From positions 186,001 to 250,000 of the forward strand of contig NZ_JAGIOE010000001.1 of NCBI RefSeq assembly GCF_017876575.1: a stretch of 64,000 nucleotides of DNA, read 5' to 3'. Both the position numbers and the translations under genes were made by a program. Every line of letters starts with the position of its first letter. Position 1 is the first letter of the stretch. The notes beneath the pieces are model-generated. The model ran no database searches, had not been told where the DNA came from, and saw only the letters and a program-made list of their open reading frames with translations. Shown here piece after piece: positions 1 to 8,378 of this stretch. The stretch is from Paeniglutamicibacter psychrophenolicus (GTDB lineage: Bacteria > Actinomycetota > Actinomycetes > Actinomycetales > Micrococcaceae).

Positions 1-643
1 CCGGGTTCTTGGCGGTCTTGAGCAGCTCGATGGCCTCGTCGAGGGACTTGGTGCCGCCGGCACCGCGGTCCACGCGGCGGGGGGCGGGGATCTCGGTGAT
101 GGATTCGCCGTAGAAGTAGTCGCGCGGGATGTTCAGCTGGGTCGGGCCGTTTTCGCTCATGGCGCGGTCGAAGCAGCGGGCGGTGAATTCGGCCATGCGG
201 TTCGGGTGGGTGACATGGCCCTGGTACTTGGTGAATTCCTGGAACATCGGCAGCTGGTTGGCTTCCTGGAAGCCGCCCAGGCCGATGGTGTTGGTTCCGG
301 CTTCCGGGGTGATGATCACAACCGGGCTGTGGGCCCAGTAGGCGGCGGCGATGCCGGTGACGCAGTTGGAGATGCCCGGGCCGTTCTGGCCGATGACCAC
401 GCCGTGGCGGCCGGAGGCACGTGCATAGCCGTCGGCCATGTGGGCGGCGCCCTGTTCGTGGACGACCGGAACCAGGCGGATGCCGGCGGGGGCGAAGATA
501 TCCATGGCGTCCATGAAGGCAGAGCCCATGATGCCGAAGATATCGGTGACGTCGTTGGACACCAGCGTCTCAACGAAGGCTTCCGACGACGTCATCTTCT
601 GCGCGCCCTTGACGACCTCGCGGGATGTGGCCTTTTCAGTCAT
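1..643 (-). CDS. xsc: Sulfoacetaldehyde acetyltransferase, N-terminal part (cut by window edge)
   Basis: The gene starts at ATG 643 with an AAGGAGAC ribosome site seven bases upstream and runs off the left edge; about 214 codons are visible. The family is ThDP-dependent and converts sulfoacetaldehyde plus phosphate to acetyl phosphate and sulfite, in the cytoplasm. The visible part is the pyrimidine-binding domain: FGIMGSAFMDAMDIFAPAG near residue 37, the ThDP-activating glutamate in VVHEQGAAHMADGYAR, GQNGPGISNCVTGIAAAYWA, and FQEANQLPMFQEFTKYQGHV. These stretches match Xsc from memory rather than acetolactate synthase. The tpa-pta genes at 11-12.5 kb supply the steps before and after it. It is divergent from an IclR regulator, the likely local controller. 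The cofactor-binding C-terminus cannot be judged. Confidence 0.93.
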   Translation of the reverse strand, partial: MTEKATSREVVKGAQKMTSSEAFVETLVSNDVTDIFGIMGSAFMDAMDIFAPAGIRLVPVVHEQGAAHMADGYARASGRHGVVIGQNGPGISNCVTGIAAAYWAHSPVVIITPEAGTNTIGLGGFQEANQLPMFQEFTKYQGHVTHPNRMAEFTARCFDRAMSENGPTQLNIPRDYFYGESITEIPAPRRVDRGAGGTKSLDEAIELLKTAKNP

Positions 644-782
644 TACAAGTCTCCTTCGTGGATCAAGACGTCGCAATCACGCAAAGTCTCAAAAAATGAT
701 TCGAACTGCTCCCATAAACGGGATTGCTCACAAAGCTATGCGACCCAGCTCACATCCGTCAAGACCCTATTCCATTTATTCT

Positions 783-836
783 TCGTACTGATACGATTTA
801 ATGAAACTTCGCACAACGGATGATTGGATCGATCAT
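783..836. promoter_or_regulatory. Palindromes in the xsc-iclR divergent promoter region
   Basis: The 191-base gap between xsc and the IclR gene holds a perfect inverted repeat, TCGTA-CTGA-TACGA at 783-796, and an imperfect one, ATGAT-7-ATCAT at 820-836, that overlaps the IclR start. IclR proteins commonly bind such palindromes in the gap between themselves and the divergent target. That this is the operator is inference; no clear -35/-10 pair was assigned. Confidence 0.4.
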
Positions 837-1674
837 GGAAAATCTCACGGAACCGGATCTCGGGCCCGCGGGTGCCGTCCAGGGCGAAACACCGGCCCTG
901 CGCCTCTTCGCACTGCTGGAGCTGATCACCACCCGCGACCAGCTCTTCACCCTGCAATCCCTGGTGGACCAGACGGGGCTTCCCAAGCCGACCCTGCACC
1001 GCATGCTGCAACAACTCGAGGGCGCCAACCTGCTGACCCGCCAGTCCGACGGCCGGCACTACGGCACCGGTTCGCGCATGCGCCGCATGGCCGAGGACGT
1101 GCTGCTCAACGACACCCGGCACGGCACCCGGCACGCCATCCTGCGCGGACTGGTCGACGAAATCGGCGAAAGCTGCAACATCACGGCCCTGTCCGGCAAC
1201 GAGGTCATCTACCTGGACCGCGTGGAAACCAACGAGCCGCTGCGCGTGTACCTGGGCCCCGGTTCCCGGGTGCCGGTGCATTGCTCGGCCAGTGGCAAGT
1301 TGATCCTCGCCCAATTCGGCCCCACCCAGCGCGAACGCGTGCTGACCAGCGGACCGCTGCAGCGCTTCACCGCGCACACGCTTACCGACAAGACGGAAAT
1401 CGAGGCCGAGCTGACCCAGATCCGGCGCAACGGCTACGCCGAGGACCGCCAGGAATACCTGGACGGGCTGGTCTGCCTAGCCGTGCTGGTCCCCAACCCG
1501 GCAGGCCGTTCCAACCTTTGCGTCGCGGTGCAGGCCCCGATGATGCGCAAGAGCTCGGCGGACCTGCTCACCTTGCTGCCGGCCCTGCGCCGGGCCGCCG
1601 AGAGCATCTCGCGTCTCGAGGACCACGCGGATCTGGGCTCTCCGGAGTCCGAGCCGATCGCGGCAGGGTGGTGA
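835..1674 (+). CDS. IclR-family transcriptional regulator
   Basis: A 279-residue protein from ATG 835; an in-frame ATG at 820 would add five residues. The N-terminal winged helix-turn-helix is seen in LQSLVDQTGLPKPTLHRMLQQLE, roughly residues 40-62. The C-terminal IclR effector domain follows, with the typical VIYLDRVETNEPLRVYLGPG stretch and CSASGKLILA near residue 150. IclR proteins act as dimers that respond to small acids or aromatics. Divergent placement from xsc, with the two palindromes in the gap, points to control of sulfoacetaldehyde breakdown, although MocR/TauR at 13.9-15.4 kb is the better-known taurine regulator. Its stop lies five bases before the CobS-like gene, or overlaps that gene's alternative GTG at 1671, so it may also lead that operon. 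Confidence 0.9.
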   Translation: MENLTEPDLGPAGAVQGETPALRLFALLELITTRDQLFTLQSLVDQTGLPKPTLHRMLQQLEGANLLTRQSDGRHYGTGSRMRRMAEDVLLNDTRHGTRHAILRGLVDEIGESCNITALSGNEVIYLDRVETNEPLRVYLGPGSRVPVHCSASGKLILAQFGPTQRERVLTSGPLQRFTAHTLTDKTEIEAELTQIRRNGYAEDRQEYLDGLVCLAVLVPNPAGRSNLCVAVQAPMMRKSSADLLTLLPALRRAAESISRLEDHADLGSPESEPIAAGW

Positions 1675-1679
1675 ACCGG

Positions 1680-2666
1680 ATGAACCACCAAACACCCGGG
1701 CTCGCAGCCCAGGAGCTGGTTTCGGTCCGCGAGATATTCGACATTGACAGCGAAGCGCGCGCGCCGCGGTTCGTCGAGGCCACCGAGCACGTCCCGGCCA
1801 TCGACCCGGCCTACCGCTTCAACCCCGATGTCACCCTGGCGATCCTGGCCGGGTTCACCCACAACAGCCGGGTGATGGTCCAGGGGTTGCACGGCACCGG
1901 GAAGTCCACCCACATCGAGCAGGTCGCCGCCCGGCTGAACTGGCCGCTGATGCGGGTGAACCTGGATGGCCACATCAGCCGCCTGGATTTGGTCGGCAAG
2001 GACACCGTCGTGATCCAGGACGGTGCACCGGCCACCCGGTTCCAGGAGGGAGTGGTCCCGTGGGCCATGATCCAGCCGATGGCGCTGGTCTTCGACGAAT
2101 ACGATGCCGGCCGCCCCGACGTGATGTTCGTGATCCAGCGGCTGCTGGAGCGCGACGGCGGCTTCACGCTGCCGGACCAAAACCGGGTCATCCGCCCGCA
2201 CCCGCACTTCCGGCTCTTCGCCACCGCCAACACCGTCGGGCTGGGCAACCTCAACGGGCTCTACCACGGGGTGCAACGGCTGAACCACGCCCAGCTGGAC
2301 CGCTGGAACATCGTCGCGGCACTGGACTACCTGCCCGTGGCCGACGAGGTCGGCATCGTGGCCGCCCGCGTCCCGGACCTGGCACAGAAGCCCTCCGGAA
2401 TGGAACTGATCCGCTCCATGGTGCAGGTTGCCAACCTCACCCGGGACGGCTTTGCCGCCGGGGACATCTCCACCCTGATGTCCCCGCGCACCGTGATCAC
2501 CTGGGCGGAGAACATCTCCATCTTCCGCGATCCCGCGCTGGCCTTCCGGCTCTCCTTCATCAACAAGTGCGACGAGGCCGAGCGCTTCATCATCTCCGAG
2601 TACTACCAGCGCGTCATGGCATGCGAGCTCGAGGAGTCCTACGCGCTCGTTCCGGCCGGGGCCTAG
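1680..2666 (+). CDS. cobS: CobS-like AAA+ ATPase (MoxR/cobaltochelatase type)
   Basis: A 328-residue AAA+ ATPase of the CobS branch of the MoxR group. Visible features are an N-terminal region that includes DPAYRFNPDVTLAILAGF, Walker A GLHGTGKST at residues 69-77, Walker B as LVFDEYDAGRPD, and FRLFATANTVGLGNLNGLYHG as sensor 1. The C-terminal part, MSPRTVITWAENISIF then INKCDEAERF, matches CobS closely as I recall it. CobS works with CobT to drive metal insertion by CobN in aerobic cobalamin synthesis. No CobN or other cobalamin gene lies in the window, so the pair may serve another metalloenzyme here. ATG 1680 was chosen; GTG 1671 is possible. The vWA partner starts 20 bases downstream. Confidence 0.88.
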   Translation: MNHQTPGLAAQELVSVREIFDIDSEARAPRFVEATEHVPAIDPAYRFNPDVTLAILAGFTHNSRVMVQGLHGTGKSTHIEQVAARLNWPLMRVNLDGHISRLDLVGKDTVVIQDGAPATRFQEGVVPWAMIQPMALVFDEYDAGRPDVMFVIQRLLERDGGFTLPDQNRVIRPHPHFRLFATANTVGLGNLNGLYHGVQRLNHAQLDRWNIVAALDYLPVADEVGIVAARVPDLAQKPSGMELIRSMVQVANLTRDGFAAGDISTLMSPRTVITWAENISIFRDPALAFRLSFINKCDEAERFIISEYYQRVMACELEESYALVPAGA

Positions 2667-2686
2667 CGGACACCGTCCGGAACGCC

Positions 2687-4405
2687 ATGGACACCACGGG
2701 AATCACCGAGCGCCGCGCCCAGGAAATCCGCCAGCTGTGCGCCGCGTCCCTGCGCGCGCTCGGCGCCGACCCGCGCCTGGAGCTGCTCGGATCCCGGCCC
2801 TACCGGGGCACCACGGTGCTGCCGTTCAACGCGCCGCACCTCTACCCGCCCTCCCCCGGCGCGGCGTTCGAGTCCTTCCGCGGCGCCAGCGACGGGATGG
2901 CGTTGCGCACCCTGCATTCGGACACCGCCGCCCACCTGGCCCTGCTCCCCGAGAATCCCAGCGCCCGACTGGTCTTCGAGGTGCTCGAGCAATTCCGTTG
3001 CGAATCCCTGGCCACCCTGCCCGGGGTCCTTTCCAACCTGCGGGCCCGGCACGAGGCATGGTCCAAGGAATACCTGGCCTCGGGCCTGGCCGAAACCTCG
3101 CTGGGCATGCTGCTGTACACGATCCTGCAGGTCGCCCGCTCGCGGATCACCGCCGAACCGGTGGTCGCCGAATCCGAGGACATGATCGAGGCGACCCGCG
3201 CGAACCTGTCCCCGGTGCTGGGCCCGCTGCTTCCCGCCCTGCGCCGGAACAAGCACAGCCAGTCCGATTTCGCCTCGCCGGCGTTGGAGATCGCACGTCT
3301 TGTCGCCGACGCCGTCCAGGCCCTGGAATCCCGGGCACCTGCCCGCAAGGCGCCGAAGGCGAAGGAGTCCAAGGCGGCTGCGTTTTCGCTGCTTGTGGAC
3401 GTCGAGCGGGAGGCCGCGCTGATCGGGAGAACCTGCACGGGAGCCAGCGGCACGCTGGCGGACGCGGCCGGCGGCTACACGGTCTTCACCCGTGCCTATG
3501 ACAAGGAATCGGCGGCCCGGGACCTGGTCCGGGAGGACCTGTTGCGCGGCTACCGCGAACGCATTGCCGCCCGGGTGCACACCGAGGCGGTGAACACGGC
3601 GCTGCTGGCCAAAAGGCTCCAGGGGCTGCTCTGCGTCCCGGAGCGCTCGGGCAACGATTCCGGCGCGGAGGAAGGCCTGCTCGATGTTTCCCGGCTGGGC
3701 CAGCTGATTGCATCCCCCACCGAGTCCAGGCTGTTCAAGACCGAACGCTTCGAGCCGGTGGCCGCCGCAACCATCACGTTCCTGGTTGACTGCTCCGGGT
3801 CGATGAAGCAGCACGCCGAGGGGCTTGCCGCGTTCCTGGACGTGCTGGTTCGGGCGCTGGAACGCATCGAGGTGCCCTGCGAGGTGCTGGGCTACACCAC
3901 CGGCGCGTGGAACGGCGGGCGCGCGCTGAAGGACTGGCGCCGCGCCGGCAACCCGGAAAACCCCGGACGGCTCAACGAGCTGAGCCACCTGGTCTTCAAG
4001 GACGCCGCGACTTCGTGGCGCACCGGGCGCCCGGGCCTGGCGGCGATGCTCAAGTCCACGCTGTATCGCGAGGGCATCGACGGGGAAGCCGTGCGCTGGG
4101 CACTGAGCCGGCTCGAAACCCAAGGCCAGGAACGCCGGATCCTGGTGGTCATTTCCGACGGCAGCCCGGCGGACGGCGCCACGGCAAACGCCAACGACGA
4201 AAACTACCTGCAGCATGATTTGGCCGCGGTGCTGCGCGGGGCCGAGGCCGCCGGCTCCACGACCATCCTGGGCCTGGGCCTGGGGCTGGACATGAGCCCG
4301 TACTTCCGCCGCAGCACCATCCTGGACGCCGGGCGGCTCGGCGGCTCCGAATCCGTGCGCGACCTGCTGGACCTGCTTCAGCGCTCGCTGCGCCCCGGGC
4401 GCTGA
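2687..4405 (+). CDS. cobT: CobT-like von Willebrand A-domain protein
   Basis: A 572-residue partner of the preceding CobS-like ATPase. The C-terminal third is a vWA domain with an intact MIDAS motif, DCSGSM with Asp368, Ser370 and Ser372, then GYTTGAWNGG and the late ILVVISDGSPADG stretch typical of CobT. The N-terminal half is helical and resembles CobT (LFEVLEQFRCES-like LVFEVLEQFRCESLA). The long acidic linker of Pseudomonas CobT is nearly missing; only a short SGNDSGAEEG remains, so this is a compact form. Start ATG 2687 has a weak ribosome site. The pair with CobS is tight and same-strand, downstream of IclR. Known role: cobaltochelatase accessory subunit. In this context an alternative metal-centre maturation role is possible. 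Confidence 0.85.
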   Translation: MDTTGITERRAQEIRQLCAASLRALGADPRLELLGSRPYRGTTVLPFNAPHLYPPSPGAAFESFRGASDGMALRTLHSDTAAHLALLPENPSARLVFEVLEQFRCESLATLPGVLSNLRARHEAWSKEYLASGLAETSLGMLLYTILQVARSRITAEPVVAESEDMIEATRANLSPVLGPLLPALRRNKHSQSDFASPALEIARLVADAVQALESRAPARKAPKAKESKAAAFSLLVDVEREAALIGRTCTGASGTLADAAGGYTVFTRAYDKESAARDLVREDLLRGYRERIAARVHTEAVNTALLAKRLQGLLCVPERSGNDSGAEEGLLDVSRLGQLIASPTESRLFKTERFEPVAAATITFLVDCSGSMKQHAEGLAAFLDVLVRALERIEVPCEVLGYTTGAWNGGRALKDWRRAGNPENPGRLNELSHLVFKDAATSWRTGRPGLAAMLKSTLYREGIDGEAVRWALSRLETQGQERRILVVISDGSPADGATANANDENYLQHDLAAVLRGAEAAGSTTILGLGLGLDMSPYFRRSTILDAGRLGGSESVRDLLDLLQRSLRPGR

Positions 4406-4498
4406 GCCCCCGGGCACACCGCCCGCGACGATGCCCGCGGGGGCTTCACGGGGCCGGGAGTACGCTGGGTTCTCCGGCACCATCGCGAGGAGACCCCC

Positions 4499-4921
4499 AT
4501 GGCAGCGAAACCGCCAGCAATGTCACCGTCCGACCTGCCGGTTGCCCAGGTGCTGGACCGGGCCACGGGGCCACGGCGCGCCGAGGCCGACGAACTGCTC
4601 GCGCTGCTCGGCGGGATCAGCGGTGAGACGCCGGTCGTGTGGGCCGGGCGCATCATCGGGTTCGGCGAGTACGGGTACCGCTACGCGAGCGGGCACTCGG
4701 GCCGTGCCCCCGTCCTGGCCTTCGTCCCGGGCCCGACGAAGCACACGATCTACCTCGCCAACGACTTTTCCCGGCGCTGGCCGGAGCTGTTGGCGAAGCT
4801 CGGGCCGCACCGTGCGTCCAAGGCCTGCCTGTATCTGACGCGGTTGACCGGGGTGGATCGCGGCGCGCTGCGCCGGTTGCTGGAGCACTCGCTCGCCGAG
4901 ACGATGTCGCCGGGGCACTGA
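4499..4921 (+). CDS. DUF1801 domain protein (YdhG-like)
   Basis: A 140-residue protein with a good GAGGAGA ribosome site before ATG 4499. Family features are VVWAGRIIGFGEYGYRYASGHSG, then AKLGPHRASKACLYLTRL and VDRGALRRLLEHS at the C-terminus, which match the DUF1801 fold. Proteins of this family are small, soluble and of unproven function, sometimes linked to iron binding through frataxin-like structure. It follows the CobT-like gene by about 90 bases on the same strand but has its own ribosome site; a functional link is not evident. Confidence 0.8.
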   Translation: MAAKPPAMSPSDLPVAQVLDRATGPRRAEADELLALLGGISGETPVVWAGRIIGFGEYGYRYASGHSGRAPVLAFVPGPTKHTIYLANDFSRRWPELLAKLGPHRASKACLYLTRLTGVDRGALRRLLEHSLAETMSPGH

Positions 4922-5105
4922 ACACCGCACGTTCTCGAACGGCCGCGGTGATGGCACGATCGATAAAACACGGGGACGGCAGCTTGGCCCGCGACATACG
5001 GACGTCGTCAAGGTGAACGCCATGTTGACCGCCTCGTTCGGGACAGGAACTGCTCACGGGCCGCCGGTGCGTGGTCCTGCCATGGGCGTGGGCCCATCCT
5101 GAACC
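4922..5105. other. Intergenic stretch with no recognised feature
   Basis: Between the DUF1801 gene and the decayed 2'-5' RNA ligase-like gene I see no convincing reading frame, hairpin or promoter. It reads as degraded sequence. Confidence 0.4.
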
Positions 5106-5402
5106 ATGGGTGCATGCATCCTCGTTGCCTTTGTTGTTCCCGTCCAAGCCGGTTTGGTCTTCCCCCGGTCCGGCTTGCCGCTGCACCTTACCCTGGTCCG
5201 CTTCGATAGCCGGGAAACCGCCGAGTTCGTAAGCACCCGGCTCAACGGTGTGCTGCCGGCGCGATTGGGCCTTGGCGTGCACGTCACCCATGCCGGCGAA
5301 CGCCTGCGACCCGGGACCCGGCCATGATCCGGCAGGCTGCGCTGGTGGATATGCGCCCGGATAATGATCCACGGCTGCGCCGGGTTCTGGCCGTTTGGGA
5401 CC
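5106..5402 (+). pseudogene. Decayed 2'-5' RNA ligase-like (2H phosphoesterase) gene
   Basis: The first frame begins MGACILVAFVVPVQAG and soon shows PLHLTLVRFD, the first HxTx motif of 2H phosphoesterases. About 37 residues later it has HVTHAGERLRPG, which looks like the second HxTx motif; intact members keep these roughly 80-90 residues apart, so the middle appears deleted. The frame then stops near 5327, while another frame (ATG 5324) continues ALVDMRPDNDPRLRRVLAVW, the typical C-terminal end. An internal deletion plus a frameshift near 5310-5320 explains this. The identification rests on remembered family motifs. Confidence 0.55.
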
Positions 5403-5550
5403 CGGTGCAAGACCCGATCCGCCGCCCATGCAGGCGCGGCCTTCAAGCTGAAGCCGCCAAACCGAACCACGTGGCCGGTTGACACCAGGACTTCGTCTCC
5501 ACTGGCCGGCCAAGGCCTGCGGGCAGTACCGGCATGGCCCGCACTCAGGC

Positions 5551-7014
5551 TCAGGTTCCGCAGAACGTCCGGTAGGGGCCGAAGCCTTCCGGGGCCGCGG
5601 CGGCGAACCGCTCGAGGCCGGGACGTTCCTGGAAAGGTGCGCTCAGCGCAGCCAAAAGCTGTGAGAGCGGCTCCTGGTTGCCGTCGACGACGGCAGCGAG
5701 CGCCTCCTCGACGAGGTGGTTCCGCGGGATGTAGACGGGGTTGGTCCGGTCCATCAAATCCGCGTCCGGTTCCAGCGCCCACCAACGCTCCATCCAGGCC
5801 TCGAACGCGGCCGGATCGGGGAACATGGAGCGTGCGGACTCGGCCTCACCCCGCGCGGCTTTGCCCAGATTCCGGAAGAAGGACGTGTAGTCCACGCGGG
5901 CCTCCTGCAGGAGGATGACCAATTCCCCGGTGAGTGACGTGGCCGAGTAATCGTCAAAGTTGTCGGCCAGGCCGAGCTTGGCCTTCATTCCGGCCAGCCA
6001 CGCGGCGCTGTACCGGGTGTGGAAGGCGCCCAGGGATTCCTGGGCCAAGGCAACAGCCTGGTCCTGGTCCTCGTGGAAGAGTGGCAGGAGCGCCTCCGCC
6101 AATCGGGCGAGGTTCCACTGGGCCACCAGTGGCTGGTTGCCGTAGGCATAGCGCCCGGCTTCGTCGATCGAGCTGTAGACCGTGGCAGGATCGAAAACGT
6201 CCATGAAAGCGCACGGCCCGTAGTCGATGCCCTCCCCCGAGATGGTCATGTTGTCGGTGTTCATGACTCCGTGGATGAATCCCACCAGCATCCATTGCGC
6301 CACCAGCGACGCCTGGGCCGAGACCACCGCTTCGAACAGGGCGAGATAGGGGTTCCGGGCCTCCGCCGTTCCGCGATGGTGGCGTGTCATCGCATGGTCG
6401 GCCAGGCGGCGCAGCAGGTCCTCGTCGTCCATGGCCCGGGCATATTGGAAGCTTCCCACCCTCAAGTGGCTGCTTGCCACCCGGGTCAGCACCGCCCCGG
6501 GCAGCACGGTCTCGCGGCTAACCGGCCGTCCCGTCGCCACCACGGCCAGGGAGCGCGTGGTGGGAATGCCCAGGGCGTGCATCGCCTCGCTGATGACGTA
6601 TTCACGGAGCATCGGGCCGACCGTGGCAAGGCCGTCACCACGGCGGGCAAACGGGGTGCGTCCGGAACCCTTGAGGTGGAGGTCCCGAAGGCGGCCCTCG
6701 GCATCGGCAATCTCACCGAGCAGGAGCGCCCGGCCATCACCCAGACGCGGCGAATAGGAGCCGAACTGGTGGCCGGCATAGCCCTGCGCCACCGGAGTGG
6801 CACCATTCGGCAGCGCGGTACCGATCAGCAGCCCCAGCCCCTCGGCATTGCCCAGGGACTCGGGGTCGAGGCCCAATTCGGCAGCCAGCGGCTCGTTGAG
6901 CACGACCAGTCGCGGATCCGGAGCCTGTTCCGCCTGCCAGGGAACGGCCAGTTCGGGAAGTTCACGGGCAAATTGGCCGTCCAATGTGAAGGTTGGTTGT
7001 GCGTCGACGCTCAT
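5551..7014 (-). CDS. selO: SelO/YdiU protein adenylyltransferase (pseudokinase fold)
   Basis: A 487-residue SelO-family protein. SelO transfers AMP to Ser/Thr/Tyr of target proteins using an inverted ATP in a kinase-like fold and is linked to redox stress. Visible motifs are [38 protein letters not shown], and the metal-binding stretch [19 protein letters not shown]. The protein ends in FCGT; the cysteine near residue 485 occupies the position that is selenocysteine in mitochondrial SelO and cysteine in most bacteria. Length is normal. It is downstream of, and separated by a hairpin from, the YeiH exporter gene on the same strand, so it is probably an independent unit. Confidence 0.92.
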   Translation of the reverse strand: MSVDAQPTFTLDGQFARELPELAVPWQAEQAPDPRLVVLNEPLAAELGLDPESLGNAEGLGLLIGTALPNGATPVAQGYAGHQFGSYSPRLGDGRALLLGEIADAEGRLRDLHLKGSGRTPFARRGDGLATVGPMLREYVISEAMHALGIPTTRSLAVVATGRPVSRETVLPGAVLTRVASSHLRVGSFQYARAMDDEDLLRRLADHAMTRHHRGTAEARNPYLALFEAVVSAQASLVAQWMLVGFIHGVMNTDNMTISGEGIDYGPCAFMDVFDPATVYSSIDEAGRYAYGNQPLVAQWNLARLAEALLPLFHEDQDQAVALAQESLGAFHTRYSAAWLAGMKAKLGLADNFDDYSATSLTGELVILLQEARVDYTSFFRNLGKAARGEAESARSMFPDPAAFEAWMERWWALEPDADLMDRTNPVYIPRNHLVEEALAAVVDGNQEPLSQLLAALSAPFQERPGLERFAAAAPEGFGPYRTFCGT

Positions 7015-7127
7015 CTTTCAAGAGTACCTGCGGCATGGGACGGCCCACGCGGAAAGGCGGAAGCAGGCACCTGCCACGGCGTCGAAGACGCCCCTGGCCT
7101 CCAGCGCGTCACCACACTGGATAACAG

Positions 7128-7173
7128 GGAAGGGCCCGTCCGCCGGAAACCGTTCCGGCAGACAAGCCCTTCC
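7128..7173 (-). terminator. Hairpin downstream of yeiH
   Basis: A 21-bp stem (arms 7128-7148 and 7153-7173, three mismatches, loop ACCG) lies 20 bases past the YeiH stop on the minus strand. No strong T-run follows, which is common for actinobacterial terminators. It would separate the taurine operon from selO. Confidence 0.6.
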
Positions 7174-7192
7174 TGTTCTTGCGGTCCCTGCC

Positions 7193-8269
7193 CTACATCT
7201 GCAGCAGCAGGACCCCCGCGTAGCCCAGGCCCGCGATCAGCGCCCAGGCGCACAGCGCCATGAGGATCGAGGCGCCCTTGGAGGCGAAGAGCTGGCGGAC
7301 CCGCACCGCGGAACCCAGGCCGAAGAGCGCCGCGGCCAGCACGATGTCCTGCACGATCGTGGCGGCATCCAGCAGCTCGGCCGGAACGTCGAAGATCGAG
7401 CGCACCGCCACCAGCGCCACGAACCCGATGATGAACCCGGGAATGATCGGGGGAAGCTTCAGCCCCGCGTGCTCGGAGCCGGTTCCCTGGGTGCGGCGGC
7501 TGATGATGCCGGCGGCGGCAACCATCGGGGCCAGGGTCAGCACGCGGGTGAGCTTGATGACGATGGCGATGGCCAGCGCGGAGGCGCCGGCGGTCTGCGC
7601 GGTGGCCACGACCTGGCCCACGTCATGCACCGAGGCGCCGACCCACTGGCCGAAGGCCTCCGGGCCCAGCCCCAGCGGGCCCATCAGCAGCGGCAGCACG
7701 GCGATGGCCAGGGTGCCGCACAGGGTCACCAGCGCCACCGGGATCACGGTGTCCTCGTCCTTGGACCGGCGCACCGCGCTCATCGCGCCGATGGCCGAGG
7801 CGCCGCAGATCGAAAAGCCCGTGGCGACCAGCAGCGGCTGGTCCCCGGGCAGCTTGAACGCCTTGCCCAGCAGGTAGGTCCCGCCGAAGGCCAGCAGCAC
7901 GATCGCCACGACCACCACGAAGGTCAACCAGCCCAGGTCCAGGACATCGACGATGCTCAGCTTCAGGCCCAGCAGCACGATGCCGACGCGCATCAGCTTC
8001 TTCCCGGCGAATCCCAGGCCCTTCTGCAGCGGGCCGGCCACCAGGGTGGACAGGCCCGGGATGTTGGCCGACAACACGCCGAGCACCACCGCGGTGGTCA
8101 TCACGGGGATGGAAGGGAACAGCAGGTGGACCAGGAAGGACAGCGGGACGGCCACCGCACAGGCGGCAAGTCCGGCCCAATGCGTCACAACCCAGGAGCG
8201 GGCCTTGCCCGCGCGGGGGGAACCCGGACCCTTGGACCGCACCACCGATTCGTGTGTTTGGTTGGCCAT
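7193..8269 (-). CDS. YeiH-family putative sulfate/sulfite exporter
   Basis: A 358-residue membrane protein of the YeiH family, with about ten hydrophobic segments. Typical stretches are LMRVGIVLLGLKLSI, FSICGASAIGAMSAV and GASVHDVGQVVATA. Some family members are placed with sulfonate degradation genes as exporters of the released sulfur oxyanion. Here it is the last gene after tpa, pta and a permease, which fits export of sulfite or sulfate formed after Xsc. The start at ATG 8269 has AAGGAGC nine bases upstream; earlier in-frame codons lack a ribosome site. A hairpin with a T-run in the 109 bases upstream may attenuate expression. Confidence 0.85.
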   Translation of the reverse strand: MANQTHESVVRSKGPGSPRAGKARSWVVTHWAGLAACAVAVPLSFLVHLLFPSIPVMTTAVVLGVLSANIPGLSTLVAGPLQKGLGFAGKKLMRVGIVLLGLKLSIVDVLDLGWLTFVVVVAIVLLAFGGTYLLGKAFKLPGDQPLLVATGFSICGASAIGAMSAVRRSKDEDTVIPVALVTLCGTLAIAVLPLLMGPLGLGPEAFGQWVGASVHDVGQVVATAQTAGASALAIAIVIKLTRVLTLAPMVAAAGIISRRTQGTGSEHAGLKLPPIIPGFIIGFVALVAVRSIFDVPAELLDAATIVQDIVLAAALFGLGSAVRVRQLFASKGASILMALCAWALIAGLGYAGVLLLQM

Positions 8270-8284
8270 GAGGGGGATGCTCCT

Positions 8285-8329
8285 TGGAAAAAGAGACGCG
8301 CTCGTGGTGCGGCCTGCGGCCACACCACG
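8285..8329 (-). terminator. Hairpin with T-run between permease and yeiH
   Basis: Inverted repeat 8303-8329 (arms of about 12 bases around TGC), followed on the minus strand by TCTCTTTTTCC. This is the form of an intrinsic terminator after the APC permease. Since yeiH starts only about 20 bases further, it may act as a partial terminator that lowers exporter expression. Confidence 0.6.
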
Positions 8330-8378
8330 AACCACGCGCTGGATATGTTTACTATTGTGCCCCTAGTCTCTTCCGGCG

